A stretch of DNA of 45,403 nucleotides, taken from assembly GCA_002841595.1 (NCBI GenBank), contig PHAD01000003.1:1-45403 (forward strand). The letters run 5' to 3'. Positions 8,104 through 16,539 of this stretch are shown here, in pieces (positions within the stretch are counted from its first letter, which is position 1; each line of letters starts with the position of its first letter). Below the pieces are notes generated by a model. That model was not told the DNA's origin, did not search any database, and saw nothing but the letters and a program-made list of their open reading frames with translations. The DNA is from Firmicutes bacterium HGW-Firmicutes-12 (GTDB lineage Bacteria > Bacillota > Peptococcia > DRI-13 > PHAD01). A program made the translations under genes and the position numbers.

Positions 8104-9435
8104 TTATAACTTCATTTTTATCGAATTAACTATCTCTAATAGTTTTCCTTTATGATTTAGCTCTGGCCTTTCCAAAACTTTTTCTAATAAAAAACCTAAT
8201 ATCTGCCCCATTTTTTTACCTGGTGTAATTCCCAGATCCATTAAATCTCTTCCGTTAATCGCCAAGTCTCTCACAGTCAGGGGTTCTTTTTCTATTAATA
8301 TTTTATTGACATCCGCTTGAAGTGTCAATATTTTCGAGAAATCATGCGGCGGTGCGGACCCCTTAATATCCGCAATTTGTAGTAGGAACAGACTATCCAG
8401 ATTTTCGACACCCACTCTGTTAATAAGCTTTTTGATACTAGCTCTTTTAAGATTGGCATATCGGCTCATATGCTCTCGCACTAAGACGCATACCTTGCCA
8501 ACTGTGTCATTATCAAATTTTAGTCTTCTTAGCACCTCTTCTACTAGGGTCTCTCCGCGCAAATGATGTCCATAAAAATGACCGTATCCCTGTTCATCTT
8601 TAGTAAAGGTCAAAGGCTTAGCTATATCATGAAATAAAGCAGCCAATCTGAGTACTAAATTATTGGGTACGCTCTCTAATACAATTAGGGTATGTTGATA
8701 CACATCCTTATGATGATGTGGGGTTCTTTGGTCAAAGCCAATCATATCTTCCACTTCTGGCAGTATGTAATGCAATAAACCGGTATCTTTAAGAAGGTTT
8801 ATCCCCTTAGCAGGATTAGTACTAGTCAATATTTTACATAGTTCATCTCGTATTCTTTCATGGCTAATAATTGCAATTAACTCACTGTGTATCTGAATTG
8901 CACTATAGGTTTTTATCTCAATCTTCAAATCATAAATACATGCAAATCTTATTGCTCGCAACATTCTTAAAGCATCTTCAGAAAACCTTTTCTCCGGCTC
9001 ACCAACGGTCTTAAGCTTCCTCTTTTTGATATCATCTTGACCATTGAAATAATCAATTAGTCCCTCTTCATTATTAAACGCCAATGCATTTATAGTAAAG
9101 TCTCTACGACTCAAATCCTCTTTTAAAGAAGCAGAAAATGTCACAACATCAGGTCTTCTCTTATCTGAGTATTCACCTTCGACACGATGGGTTGTTACTT
9201 CATAATTCTGTCTGTCTATAATTACAGTTATTGTCCCATGTACTAGTCCGGTGTCGGCGGTTTTAGGGAATAACTTCTTTACTTCGTTAGGCCTAGCATT
9301 GGTTGTGATATCCCAATCCTTCGGTTTAATACCTAAGATCATATCCCGCACACAACCACCTACAATATATCCCGCAAAACCATGTGACTGCAAAGTTTTT
9401 ATTATTTTTTCAGCACCGGAGTCTATTTTAAACAT
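8104..9435 (-). CDS. cca: CCA tRNA nucleotidyltransferase (HD-domain, class II)
   Basis: Adds or repairs the 3' CCA end of tRNA in the cytoplasm. The N-terminal nucleotidyltransferase core has GGCVRDMILG followed by DWDITTNA with the two metal-binding aspartates (about residues 27-46), then the RRDFTINALAFN motif and the RNA-binding helices. A C-terminal HD domain follows (HHHKDVY and FHDIAKPLTF, about residues 240-280). 443 residues fits the HD-containing bacterial type. The start is ATG with AAGGAG unusually close (2 bases); a second GGAG lies further upstream. Distinguishing a full CCA-adding enzyme from A-adding or CC-adding relatives would need a search for a partner gene elsewhere in the genome. 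Confidence 0.9.
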   Translation of the reverse strand: MFKIDSGAEKIIKTLQSHGFAGYIVGGCVRDMILGIKPKDWDITTNARPNEVKKLFPKTADTGLVHGTITVIIDRQNYEVTTHRVEGEYSDKRRPDVVTFSASLKEDLSRRDFTINALAFNNEEGLIDYFNGQDDIKKRKLKTVGEPEKRFSEDALRMLRAIRFACIYDLKIEIKTYSAIQIHSELIAIISHERIRDELCKILTSTNPAKGINLLKDTGLLHYILPEVEDMIGFDQRTPHHHKDVYQHTLIVLESVPNNLVLRLAALFHDIAKPLTFTKDEQGYGHFYGHHLRGETLVEEVLRRLKFDNDTVGKVCVLVREHMSRYANLKRASIKKLINRVGVENLDSLFLLQIADIKGSAPPHDFSKILTLQADVNKILIEKEPLTVRDLAINGRDLMDLGITPGKKMGQILGFLLEKVLERPELNHKGKLLEIVNSIKMKL

Positions 9436-9530
9436 AACTCCTTAAACTCCTTCGTATCCAATTTATCTTTTATTATATCTGCCATAACTTTTTTAATCTA
9501 ACAATTTTATTTTTATCTTATTTTAAATAG

Positions 9531-9566
9531 GGCTGTTTATAAGTTTAAACTCTCTTATAAACAGCC
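9531..9566 (-). terminator. Stem-loop downstream of the CoA-binding protein gene
   Basis: A perfect 13-bp inverted repeat (GGCTGTTTATAAG at 9531-9543 and its complement at 9554-9566) with a 10-base loop. It lies 42 bp past the stop of the minus-strand CoA-binding gene and before cca. The following sequence is AT-rich but has no clean T run, so it may be a weak terminator or an mRNA-stabilising hairpin. Confidence 0.55.
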
Positions 9567-9608
9567 CCAACTTTCACTATATTATTTTGAAGAAAAACAA
9601 TCCCCTAA

Positions 9609-9983
9609 TCATTTGGAAGCAACTAGAACACATGCTTGTACAGCCTCAAGGCCCAATTTACTAGTAAGCTCCAGCAGTTCATCATCATATGACCCCGGCT
9701 GAAACCAGATGTATTTTATGCCTAGCTTTGCCGCTTCCTCCACTAATACTCTACCTCTTTTCGGGGAGACTACCATATCAATAACTTGTGGTTTGTCCGG
9801 TAATGATGTTAAATCCTTATAGCATTTATCTCCCTCAATTTCATCATATAAAGGATTAACTGCAAATACTTTGTAACCAGAACTTTTGAGTTTTCTATAT
9901 AACTTATTGCCATATTTATTTCTGTTTTGTGTGGCTCCTACAACAGCCCATATTTTTTTCTCTAATAATTCTTGTTCTAGCAT
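9609..9983 (-). CDS. CoA-binding protein (YccU-like)
   Basis: A 124-residue protein consisting of one CoA-binding Rossmann domain. Visible features are AVVGATQNRNKYGNKLYR near the N-terminus, FAVNPLYDEIEGDKCY in the middle, and the late motifs VVSPKRG and WFQPGSYDDE. This is the usual single-domain length. The family resembles the alpha-subunit CoA-binding domain of succinyl-CoA synthetase, but the cellular role of the stand-alone form is unclear. The ATG follows GGAAGGTGA. It is transcribed on the minus strand between the DUF4230 gene and cca, with a stem-loop downstream. Confidence 0.85.
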   Translation of the reverse strand: MLEQELLEKKIWAVVGATQNRNKYGNKLYRKLKSSGYKVFAVNPLYDEIEGDKCYKDLTSLPDKPQVIDMVVSPKRGRVLVEEAAKLGIKYIWFQPGSYDDELLELTSKLGLEAVQACVLVASK

Positions 9984-10075
9984 CCTTTTATCACCTTCCT
10001 TATATTAAGTATAAGTTATTAGCTATCCTGCTATACGCTACAAATATATTGTTAACAGTCTCGCTTTATAGTCAT

Positions 10076-10741
10076 TTATTTAAATCTAATAAATACATCA
10101 TACCCTAGTTTTTCATAAAAGCCCCTAATTGTTTTCTCAGCATTAATCTCGGCAATCTTTAATATACCGGCATTGATTGCTTCCTTAAGTATACTATCTT
10201 GAACCTGGGTCTGATTTAGTAAATCAAGTCCTTCTTTGATTGATGTTTTATCCCGAAGCAAGCCTTCTTGCGTATATACCTTTACTCTTTCCAGATCTAG
10301 AGACTTGTTTAAAATCTCCGGTAGTGGTAATACAATCTCTACAATTCTTTCCTTCTGGTCTACTTTAATATCATTCTCCGACAACTGTTGAAGATCTATC
10401 CCTGCGGTAACCTGAGCTGGAACAACAAAGAAATACAACCTTCTTGTCCCCGGCAAGTCGAAAGAAATATCAACTCCAAAGAACCTATTATCCTGACCTT
10501 CAATTGTAGTCATAACATACATTTGTGCTGTAGAAAGAGATGCCAACTCTTTGATGCCGGTAATTATACTATCCGTTTCGGATATGGATTTTTCATTATG
10601 AAAATTCCACCAAGTCCAGCCGTTTATAATAATTATTAAAATTATGAAACCTATTAGATAATATATCTTTTTTTGATTATTATTTTTCAAGTTTAGTAAA
10701 CTACTTTCAGCAATAGGTTCAGGTGTTAATTGTGTATTCAT
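10076..10741 (-). CDS. DUF4230 membrane-anchored protein
   Basis: A 221-residue protein with one membrane segment near the N-terminus (about residues 27-47, YYLIGFIILIIIINGWTWW). The rest is predicted to be outside the cell. The outer domain carries a pattern I associate with DUF4230: a start like SLSTAQMYVMTTIEG, a strand-rich centre with VPAQVTAGIDLQQL, a hydrophobic VEIVLPLPEIL strand, and a C-terminal KTIRGFYEKLGYDVFIRF. The molecular function of the family is not known. It lies 25 bp downstream of the PAS-GGDEF-HD-GYP gene and is probably cotranscribed with it. This hints at a link between the envelope and c-di-GMP signalling. The start is ATG after GGGAGGGA. Confidence 0.75.
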   Translation of the reverse strand: MNTQLTPEPIAESSLLNLKNNNQKKIYYLIGFIILIIIINGWTWWNFHNEKSISETDSIITGIKELASLSTAQMYVMTTIEGQDNRFFGVDISFDLPGTRRLYFFVVPAQVTAGIDLQQLSENDIKVDQKERIVEIVLPLPEILNKSLDLERVKVYTQEGLLRDKTSIKEGLDLLNQTQVQDSILKEAINAGILKIAEINAEKTIRGFYEKLGYDVFIRFK

Positions 10742-10766
10742 GCGCCCATCCCTCCCATAGTTGTGA

Positions 10767-13325
10767 TCAGGAATACAACTTAAGAAAAACCTCTACAACT
10801 ACCGGATCAAACTGAGTTCCGGTATTTCTTTTTAATTCTTCTATTGCTTCAACCTGGCTCATAGACTTTCTATATATACGATCATTAGTCATAGCATCAT
10901 AAGCATCCGCAACGGCTAATATCCGAGAAAGTTTAGGTATTGCCGTTCCAGTATACCCACGAGGATAGCCCTTACCGTCCCAACGCTCATGATGACTCAA
11001 AATATACTCGGCCACCGGAGCAAGTTCCGGGGTGTTTTGGGCAATTCGGTAGCCTATTTCAGGGTGCTTCCTCATTTCAGCCCATTCTTCATCATTCAAC
11101 GGTCCATTTTTCTGTAAGATACTTTCTTTTACCCCTATCTTCCCTATATCATGGAGCACTGCCAGTAATGCTAATTCATCCAATTGTTTATCAGATAAGT
11201 CCATTTCCTGCCCTATTGTAAGACAGATTTTTTTTAAACGTTCCGCATGTTCTTCGGTCTCCATACTTTTAGCTTCCATAGTAGCTAGCATTGTATTAAT
11301 AATAGTATTTCTGTAACTTTGCCCTTCCATCAGCTTCTGGCGATACATCAGCTCTTCGGCTTCTTTTATTACATCCTGAATACTTTCTTGCGAATTATAT
11401 TTCACTGCACATCCTAAGGAAATACTTAACTTTATATTTACTTCGTTACTTCTCTCGCAACCTTTCTTAATCCTTTGGATTATACCGTGTGCTGTTTTCA
11501 AGGAAGTCCGCGTCAGAAAAATCAGAAACTCATCCCCGCCCCAACGAGCGATTATATCTCCTTTTCGGCAGCTTGCCGTAATTATTTCTGCAGACTCTTT
11601 TAAGAGTTTGTCCCCTTCTTCATGTCCAAAAACATCATTAACTAATTTCAAGCCATTGACATCGCCCATAATAACTGTAAATGGCAACTCTCTTGAAAGA
11701 TCAATTCTTTTAATCTGTTCCTCCATAAATCGGCGATTATACAACCCAGTTAGTGGATCGTGATAGCTTAAGAAGAGAATTTTATCCTGCTGTACCTTTT
11801 CTTGAGAAACATCGCGGAAAATCATCACCACTCCGAAGATTTGTCCATTTTCATTTTTAATCGGTGCTGCACTGTCTGCAATGGAAATTTCTAGACCATC
11901 CTTGTTAATTAGAGCTGTATGATTAGCAAGCCCAATAATCCTGCCAGTACGCAGAACCTTATCTATTGGGTTTTGCACTTCTTTCTTGGTCTCTTCGTTA
12001 ACTAATTTAAAAACTTCTGAAAACAGTTGTCCTTTTGCGTCATTTTCATGCCAAGCTGTAATCATTTCAGCTACTTTATTCATTGAAGTAATTCTACCTT
12101 GCAGGTCACTTGTAACAACTCCATCACCGATAGAGAGCAGAGTGGTTTTCAGCATTTCTTTTTCAAGATATAGATCCCCTTTATATTTTTCGCGATCAGT
12201 GGCGTCAAATATAATAGAGTAAATATGCTTCTTCCCATCAAAAGTTATAGGACAGGCATACACATCGACCAGCCGAATTTCACCTTTCTTTACACGGTGT
12301 GGATGGATAAAGTATCTTTGCTTTTCTTTCAATACTAACAAACAACGTTCCTTCACTTCTTCTTTAGTCAGAATATTAATGTCCTGAATACATAAGTTAG
12401 TAATCTCTTCATGGCTATATCCATAGAATTGACACGCGGCAGGATTAGCATCCGCGATCCTTCCGCTTAGTGGCTCAATTATTAACATCACTGCATTATG
12501 TTCATTAAACATTGATTGTAGACGCTGTAAGAGATCGTCTCTGTCCTTTTGTGCCCTTCTTTGCAAAGTAATATCTTTGCTAGAACCAACAATAAACTTA
12601 ATTTCTTCCTCCTCGAAGACTGGGTTAAGGATAGTCTCCCATATCCTTTTTTTCCCGAATACTTGTAAATTTTCTTCATACATTATTGTTTTTCTACTGT
12701 CTATACATATTTTGTAGTTCAATTGAAATATTTCTCCTACTTCTTTACCTGCTAACTCAATAGGCGTTTTCCCTTGTATATAATCTAAACTAACTCCAGT
12801 TAGTTCTTGATGAGCCTTATTATTTCTTATATAACGAAATTCACCATCTTCATACTTAACTAGAAACATGGCATCATGCGTACTATTGAATATTGTTTCT
12901 AGCTCACCCGAGAGACTTTCTATTTCTCTCTTTTGCTTCTTTAGATTATCTATATTATCCATTTCAGAACTTATATCATTAAATATTGTCACAAAATGGT
13001 CTTCTGCAAAAGACCAGACAGTAACCTTATACCATCGTTTCAATGATTCTGAGTACTGAGTAAAATTCTGGCTCTTACCCGAAAGCGTAACTTGACCATA
13101 GAAATAAACCCAGTCGAATTCACCCTCTCTTATATCAGGAAGAACCTCTATTACTCTTTTCCCCAGTATCTTATCCTTAGACAACCCTGTTAGTTCTTCA
13201 AAAGCAGGGTTCAAATCGAGAAAGATATAATCTTCAACTTCACCTAGGTTGTTATACACCAACCTATGAAATGCATAGCCGAAAGGTGCTTTTTTAAGAA
13301 GTTCTTGTATAAATTTCTGTTCCAT
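10767..13325 (-). CDS. PAS-PAS-PAS-PAS-GGDEF-HD-GYP protein (c-di-GMP synthesis and hydrolysis)
   Basis: A large 852-residue signalling protein with no obvious membrane segment. About four PAS domains fill residues 8-510 (roughly 8-120, 140-255, 270-380 and 390-508). A GGDEF domain follows (515-670) with an intact active site at 596-600 and an inhibitory I-site RKGD at 587-590, five residues upstream. The C-terminus is an HD-GYP domain (680-850) with HDIGK at 725-729, HPEIGY, HHERWDGKGYP (GYP at 786-788) and DAYDAM. Both cyclase and phosphodiesterase look catalytically complete, so one polypeptide may make and degrade c-di-GMP under PAS control. The start is ATG with GGAGGG upstream. It is divergent from feoA across a 312-bp gap, and the DUF4230 gene follows it. 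Confidence 0.92.
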   Translation of the reverse strand: MEQKFIQELLKKAPFGYAFHRLVYNNLGEVEDYIFLDLNPAFEELTGLSKDKILGKRVIEVLPDIREGEFDWVYFYGQVTLSGKSQNFTQYSESLKRWYKVTVWSFAEDHFVTIFNDISSEMDNIDNLKKQKREIESLSGELETIFNSTHDAMFLVKYEDGEFRYIRNNKAHQELTGVSLDYIQGKTPIELAGKEVGEIFQLNYKICIDSRKTIMYEENLQVFGKKRIWETILNPVFEEEEIKFIVGSSKDITLQRRAQKDRDDLLQRLQSMFNEHNAVMLIIEPLSGRIADANPAACQFYGYSHEEITNLCIQDINILTKEEVKERCLLVLKEKQRYFIHPHRVKKGEIRLVDVYACPITFDGKKHIYSIIFDATDREKYKGDLYLEKEMLKTTLLSIGDGVVTSDLQGRITSMNKVAEMITAWHENDAKGQLFSEVFKLVNEETKKEVQNPIDKVLRTGRIIGLANHTALINKDGLEISIADSAAPIKNENGQIFGVVMIFRDVSQEKVQQDKILFLSYHDPLTGLYNRRFMEEQIKRIDLSRELPFTVIMGDVNGLKLVNDVFGHEEGDKLLKESAEIITASCRKGDIIARWGGDEFLIFLTRTSLKTAHGIIQRIKKGCERSNEVNIKLSISLGCAVKYNSQESIQDVIKEAEELMYRQKLMEGQSYRNTIINTMLATMEAKSMETEEHAERLKKICLTIGQEMDLSDKQLDELALLAVLHDIGKIGVKESILQKNGPLNDEEWAEMRKHPEIGYRIAQNTPELAPVAEYILSHHERWDGKGYPRGYTGTAIPKLSRILAVADAYDAMTNDRIYRKSMSQVEAIEELKRNTGTQFDPVVVEVFLKLYS

Positions 13326-13637
13326 ATTTACCCTCCTTTAGCACATTCAATCTCTCTTTTCATCCATACTATTGCAGACTTAAATTGTATCCTTAATATT
13401 AATATAACAATGTATGTAAATTATTCGACATATTGTTACATTCTTCCTGTTTATTTCATAAATACATTACCAATCCAATCCTTACAAGTTATATATTTCT
13501 ATTACCCTTTTGACAAGCACCGAATGATTATCCCCATCATATTTTATATAGAGTTAATCGCGGGTAAACTTCTTACCCCATCCTTTGCCTGCCAATCAAA
13601 AAAATCATATTAACAAATCGAACAAGGGGGACTTTTT
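13326..13637. other. Divergent intergenic region between PAS-GGDEF-HD-GYP and feoA
   Basis: 312 bp without a gene. A consensus -35 hexamer TTGACA sits at 13510-13515 but has no -10 at normal spacing. A perfect 6-bp inverted repeat GGGTAA-acttc-TTACCC lies at 13562-13578, between the TTGACA and feoA, where a metalloregulator operator could be. No clear Fur or MntR consensus is present. Nothing else is evident. Confidence 0.5.
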
Positions 13638-13877
13638 ATGTCATCAAGTTTTATTCCTTTACACCTACTTCCTACCGGTAGTTTTGGAAGAATTAAAGAA
13701 TTAAGGGCTCAAGACAATCTGCGCAGACGAATGCTGGATCTTGGTCTTATCAGTAACACACTTGTTGAATCCCTGCGAAGAAGTCCATCCGGCGATCCAA
13801 CAGCCTATCAAATTCGCGGCGCAGTTATAGCGCTTCGTTCGGAAGAAGCCGCTAATATATTTGTAGAACTAGTCTAA
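13638..13877 (+). CDS. feoA: Ferrous iron transport protein A
   Basis: A small cytoplasmic SH3-like protein that assists FeoB. It has 79 residues, the normal FeoA length. It shows the family pattern of an early LLPTGSFGRIKELRAQD, then LRRRMLDLGLISNTLVES and a final strand IALRSEEAANIFVE. The start is ATG with AAGGGGGA upstream. feoB starts 16 bp downstream on the same strand with its own AGGAGG, so the two form an operon with the MntR-like gene behind them. Confidence 0.92.
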   Translation: MSSSFIPLHLLPTGSFGRIKELRAQDNLRRRMLDLGLISNTLVESLRRSPSGDPTAYQIRGAVIALRSEEAANIFVELV

Positions 13878-13893
13878 CACAGGAGGAAGTTTT

Positions 13894-16038
13894 ATGGGAC
13901 TTACGAAGCAGTCAACCGGCTTGGGTTCTCTCAAAGAAATGTTTGAAGTGAAGAAAGAATCTTCAGATGATATTGTCATTGCCCTGGCTGGAAATCCCAA
14001 TACGGGAAAAAGTACAGTTTTTAACAGCCTGACCGGACTAAAACAGCATACAGGGAACTGGCCTGGTAAAACAGTAACCAATGCACAGGGAAGCTATTAT
14101 CATAAAAACCAAAAACACATTGTAGTGGATTTGCCCGGAACCTACTCTCTTTTTGCCAACTCTGCCGAAGAAGAGGTTGCACGTGATTTTATTTGTTTTG
14201 GCAAGCCGCACGTAACAATTGTTGTTCTTGATGCAACTTGTCTGGAAAGAAATTTAAACCTTACTTTGCAAATACTGGAGATCACCAGTAATGTAGTCGT
14301 CTGCGTCAATCTCCTTGATGAGGCCACAAGAAAAAAAATCAAAGTTGATTTGGAGAAACTATCGGACCTATTAGGAGTACCTGTTGTGGGAACTAATGCC
14401 AGAGATAATGTAGGTCTACAGGAACTAAAAGATATAGTTTATAAGTTTGCACAGCCCTGTAATAGTAACCACAAAGCCCTACAAGTACACTACAATGAAC
14501 AAATAGAAAAAGCTATTGCTCTTTTGGAGCCTCCCATCACAAGAATGGTTAACCATAAAATCAATGCTCGTTGGATAGCCTTACGCTTATTTGATAATGA
14601 CCGAACTATTCTCGATTCACTGTCTAGATATCTAAGCTTCGATTTACTACAGAATATAGATTTAAAGGAGCATCTGAAAATCACGAAGGCATCCATAGCT
14701 ACAAATGCTACAAATATACGAGATCAGATTGTTGAAAACATAATAAAACAGGCCGAATCAATTGGTGCTGCTACTGTAGTCTATGAAACCCAAAAGCATA
14801 ACTCCTGGGATAGAAAAATTGATAGCGTCCTAACCTCAAGAATGTTGGGAATTCCTCTCATGTTGGCCCTGCTCGGTTTAATCTTTTGGATTACCATACA
14901 AGGAGCCAATATCCCGTCAGGGATACTGGCTTCTGGTTTTGATTACTTTGAAGAATATTTAACCAAATTATTTTTAGCATGGGGCAGCCCCGCATGGCTT
15001 CATGGCCTCCTCGTACTAGGAATTTATAGAACCTTAAGTTGGGTTATTTCGGTTATGCTTCCTCCCATGGCTATTTTCTTTCCACTGTTTACGCTACTTG
15101 AAGATTTGGGTTACCTCCCTCGCGTTGCCTTTAATATGGATAGCTTCTTTAAAAAGGCCTGCGCGCACGGCAAACAGGCCCTAACCATGTGTATGGGCTT
15201 TGGCTGTAATGCTGCAGGAATAATTGGCTGTCGCATTATCGATTCCCCGCGCGAAAGGCTAATAGCCACAATCACAAATAACTTCGTCCCCTGTAATGGA
15301 CGTTTTCCAACCCTTATTGCGCTGGCCTCTATATTTATCGCCTCTAATATGGGACCTTTCCAGAGTGTAGGCGCAGCTATAAGCGTACTAGCAGTGATAG
15401 CCTTAGGTGTAACTATTACGCTTTTTATTTCTAAATTCCTTTCTAAAACCGTACTCATTGGTTTGTCCTCTTCTTTTACACTAGAACTTCCACCTTATAG
15501 AAAACCCAAGATAGGAAGAATCATAGTTCGTTCTATCTTCGACCGAACACTCTTTGTCCTGAGTAGAGCTGTCTTAGTTGCGGCACCAGCAGGTGCATTC
15601 ATTTGGTTAATAGCTAATACAAATGTAGGTGATATTAGTATTCTCAATCACTGTGCTAATTTTTTAGATCCCTTTGCCCATTTATTAGGTCTGGATGGTT
15701 TCATTTTGCTGGCCTTCATCCTAGGTTTACCTGCCAATGAAATTGTTTTACCTATATTAATTATGAGCTACATGTCGCAAGGCGCCATGTTAGAACTAGA
15801 ATCTTTGGATGCCATGCGACAACTCTTTTTAAACAATGGTTGGACCTGGCTCACGGCTGTATGCACCATGCTATTTATCTTAAATCATTGGCCTTGCGGC
15901 ACAAGCTTACTTACTATCCATAAAGAAACACAAAGCCTTAAATGGACCTTTTTAGCTTTTTTAGTACCAACTATAACTGGTATGCTCATTTGCTTTGCGG
16001 TTGCTCAAGCCACCCGCATCTTGGGATTAGTTAGTTAG
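13894..16038 (+). CDS. feoB: Ferrous iron transport protein B
   Basis: The GTP-dependent Fe2+ transporter of the inner membrane. At 714 residues it is of normal length. The N-terminal G domain follows a ~28-residue leader: G1 GNPNTGKS (33-40), a switch region around KTVTNAQG, G3 DLPG (79-82) and G4 NLLD (139-142). A helical GDI-like domain leads to about eight to ten membrane segments from residue ~310, including the two gate repeats (MGFGCNAAGI and GLPANEIVLPIL). The start is ATG with AGGAGG upstream. It lies in an operon between feoA and an MntR/DtxR-type regulator, 17 bp upstream of the latter, which supports metal-dependent control of ferrous iron uptake. Confidence 0.95.
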   Translation: MGLTKQSTGLGSLKEMFEVKKESSDDIVIALAGNPNTGKSTVFNSLTGLKQHTGNWPGKTVTNAQGSYYHKNQKHIVVDLPGTYSLFANSAEEEVARDFICFGKPHVTIVVLDATCLERNLNLTLQILEITSNVVVCVNLLDEATRKKIKVDLEKLSDLLGVPVVGTNARDNVGLQELKDIVYKFAQPCNSNHKALQVHYNEQIEKAIALLEPPITRMVNHKINARWIALRLFDNDRTILDSLSRYLSFDLLQNIDLKEHLKITKASIATNATNIRDQIVENIIKQAESIGAATVVYETQKHNSWDRKIDSVLTSRMLGIPLMLALLGLIFWITIQGANIPSGILASGFDYFEEYLTKLFLAWGSPAWLHGLLVLGIYRTLSWVISVMLPPMAIFFPLFTLLEDLGYLPRVAFNMDSFFKKACAHGKQALTMCMGFGCNAAGIIGCRIIDSPRERLIATITNNFVPCNGRFPTLIALASIFIASNMGPFQSVGAAISVLAVIALGVTITLFISKFLSKTVLIGLSSSFTLELPPYRKPKIGRIIVRSIFDRTLFVLSRAVLVAAPAGAFIWLIANTNVGDISILNHCANFLDPFAHLLGLDGFILLAFILGLPANEIVLPILIMSYMSQGAMLELESLDAMRQLFLNNGWTWLTAVCTMLFILNHWPCGTSLLTIHKETQSLKWTFLAFLVPTITGMLICFAVAQATRILGLVS

Positions 16039-16055
16039 ATATAGGGGGATAGAAC

Positions 16056-16526
16056 ATGGTTTCTAAAGATAGAGAATTCTATACTGTCCGCGGCTACGCG
16101 TTACTTCACCATGATGATAAAATGCTAACACCCAGCATGGAAGATTACCTTGAGATGGCTTACCGTCTTGGCAAAGACAAAGGCTATGCCAGAACAAGTG
16201 ACTTGGCTGAGGCACTGAATGTTCAACCCCCTTCTGTCAGTAAAATGGTACAAAAATTAACCGAACTTGGTTACCTAAGATATGAAAAATATGGGCTTAT
16301 TGAATTTACAGAACTAGGACAGGAAACGGGTGATTTTTTACTGGGTCGTCATGAAATAATCGAGAGATTTTTAACCCTCTTAGGGGTAACTAACAATATT
16401 TTGGAAGACACAGAAAAAATAGAGCATAATATCAGTGGCGAAACCTATAAACAAATCACATTTTTTGTCCAATTCATGCAAGAAAATCAACAATGGTTAG
16501 AAGTGTTCAAAAAATATAACCAATAA
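16056..16526 (+). CDS. MntR/DtxR-family metal-dependent transcriptional regulator
   Basis: A 156-residue metalloregulator with a winged-helix DNA-binding domain (residues ~25-85, containing SDLAEALNVQPPSVSKMVQKL) and a helical dimerisation/metal domain. Aligned by eye with B. subtilis MntR, all six metal ligands are present: Asp30 and Glu33 (MEDYLE), His99 (GRHEII), Glu120, Glu123 and His124 (EKIEH). Asp at the first position is typical of the Mn2+-responsive MntR type; the iron-responsive IdeR/DtxR type has Met there. It carries a 22-residue N-terminal extension not found in MntR and lacks the SH3 domain of DtxR. It follows feoB in the same operon, so it may control feoAB with Fe2+ or Mn2+ as co-repressor. 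Confidence 0.88.
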   Translation: MVSKDREFYTVRGYALLHHDDKMLTPSMEDYLEMAYRLGKDKGYARTSDLAEALNVQPPSVSKMVQKLTELGYLRYEKYGLIEFTELGQETGDFLLGRHEIIERFLTLLGVTNNILEDTEKIEHNISGETYKQITFFVQFMQENQQWLEVFKKYNQ

Positions 16527-16539
16527 ATCATAAATCACC

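Noticed and set aside
13523-13545. Fur box ahead of feoA
   Set aside because: ATGATTATC is suggestive, but the second half does not complete a 19-bp Fur consensus.
13510-13550. feoA promoter from TTGACA at 13510
   Set aside because: The nearest TATTTT or TATATA is 24 bp or more away, beyond normal spacing, so no promoter is called.
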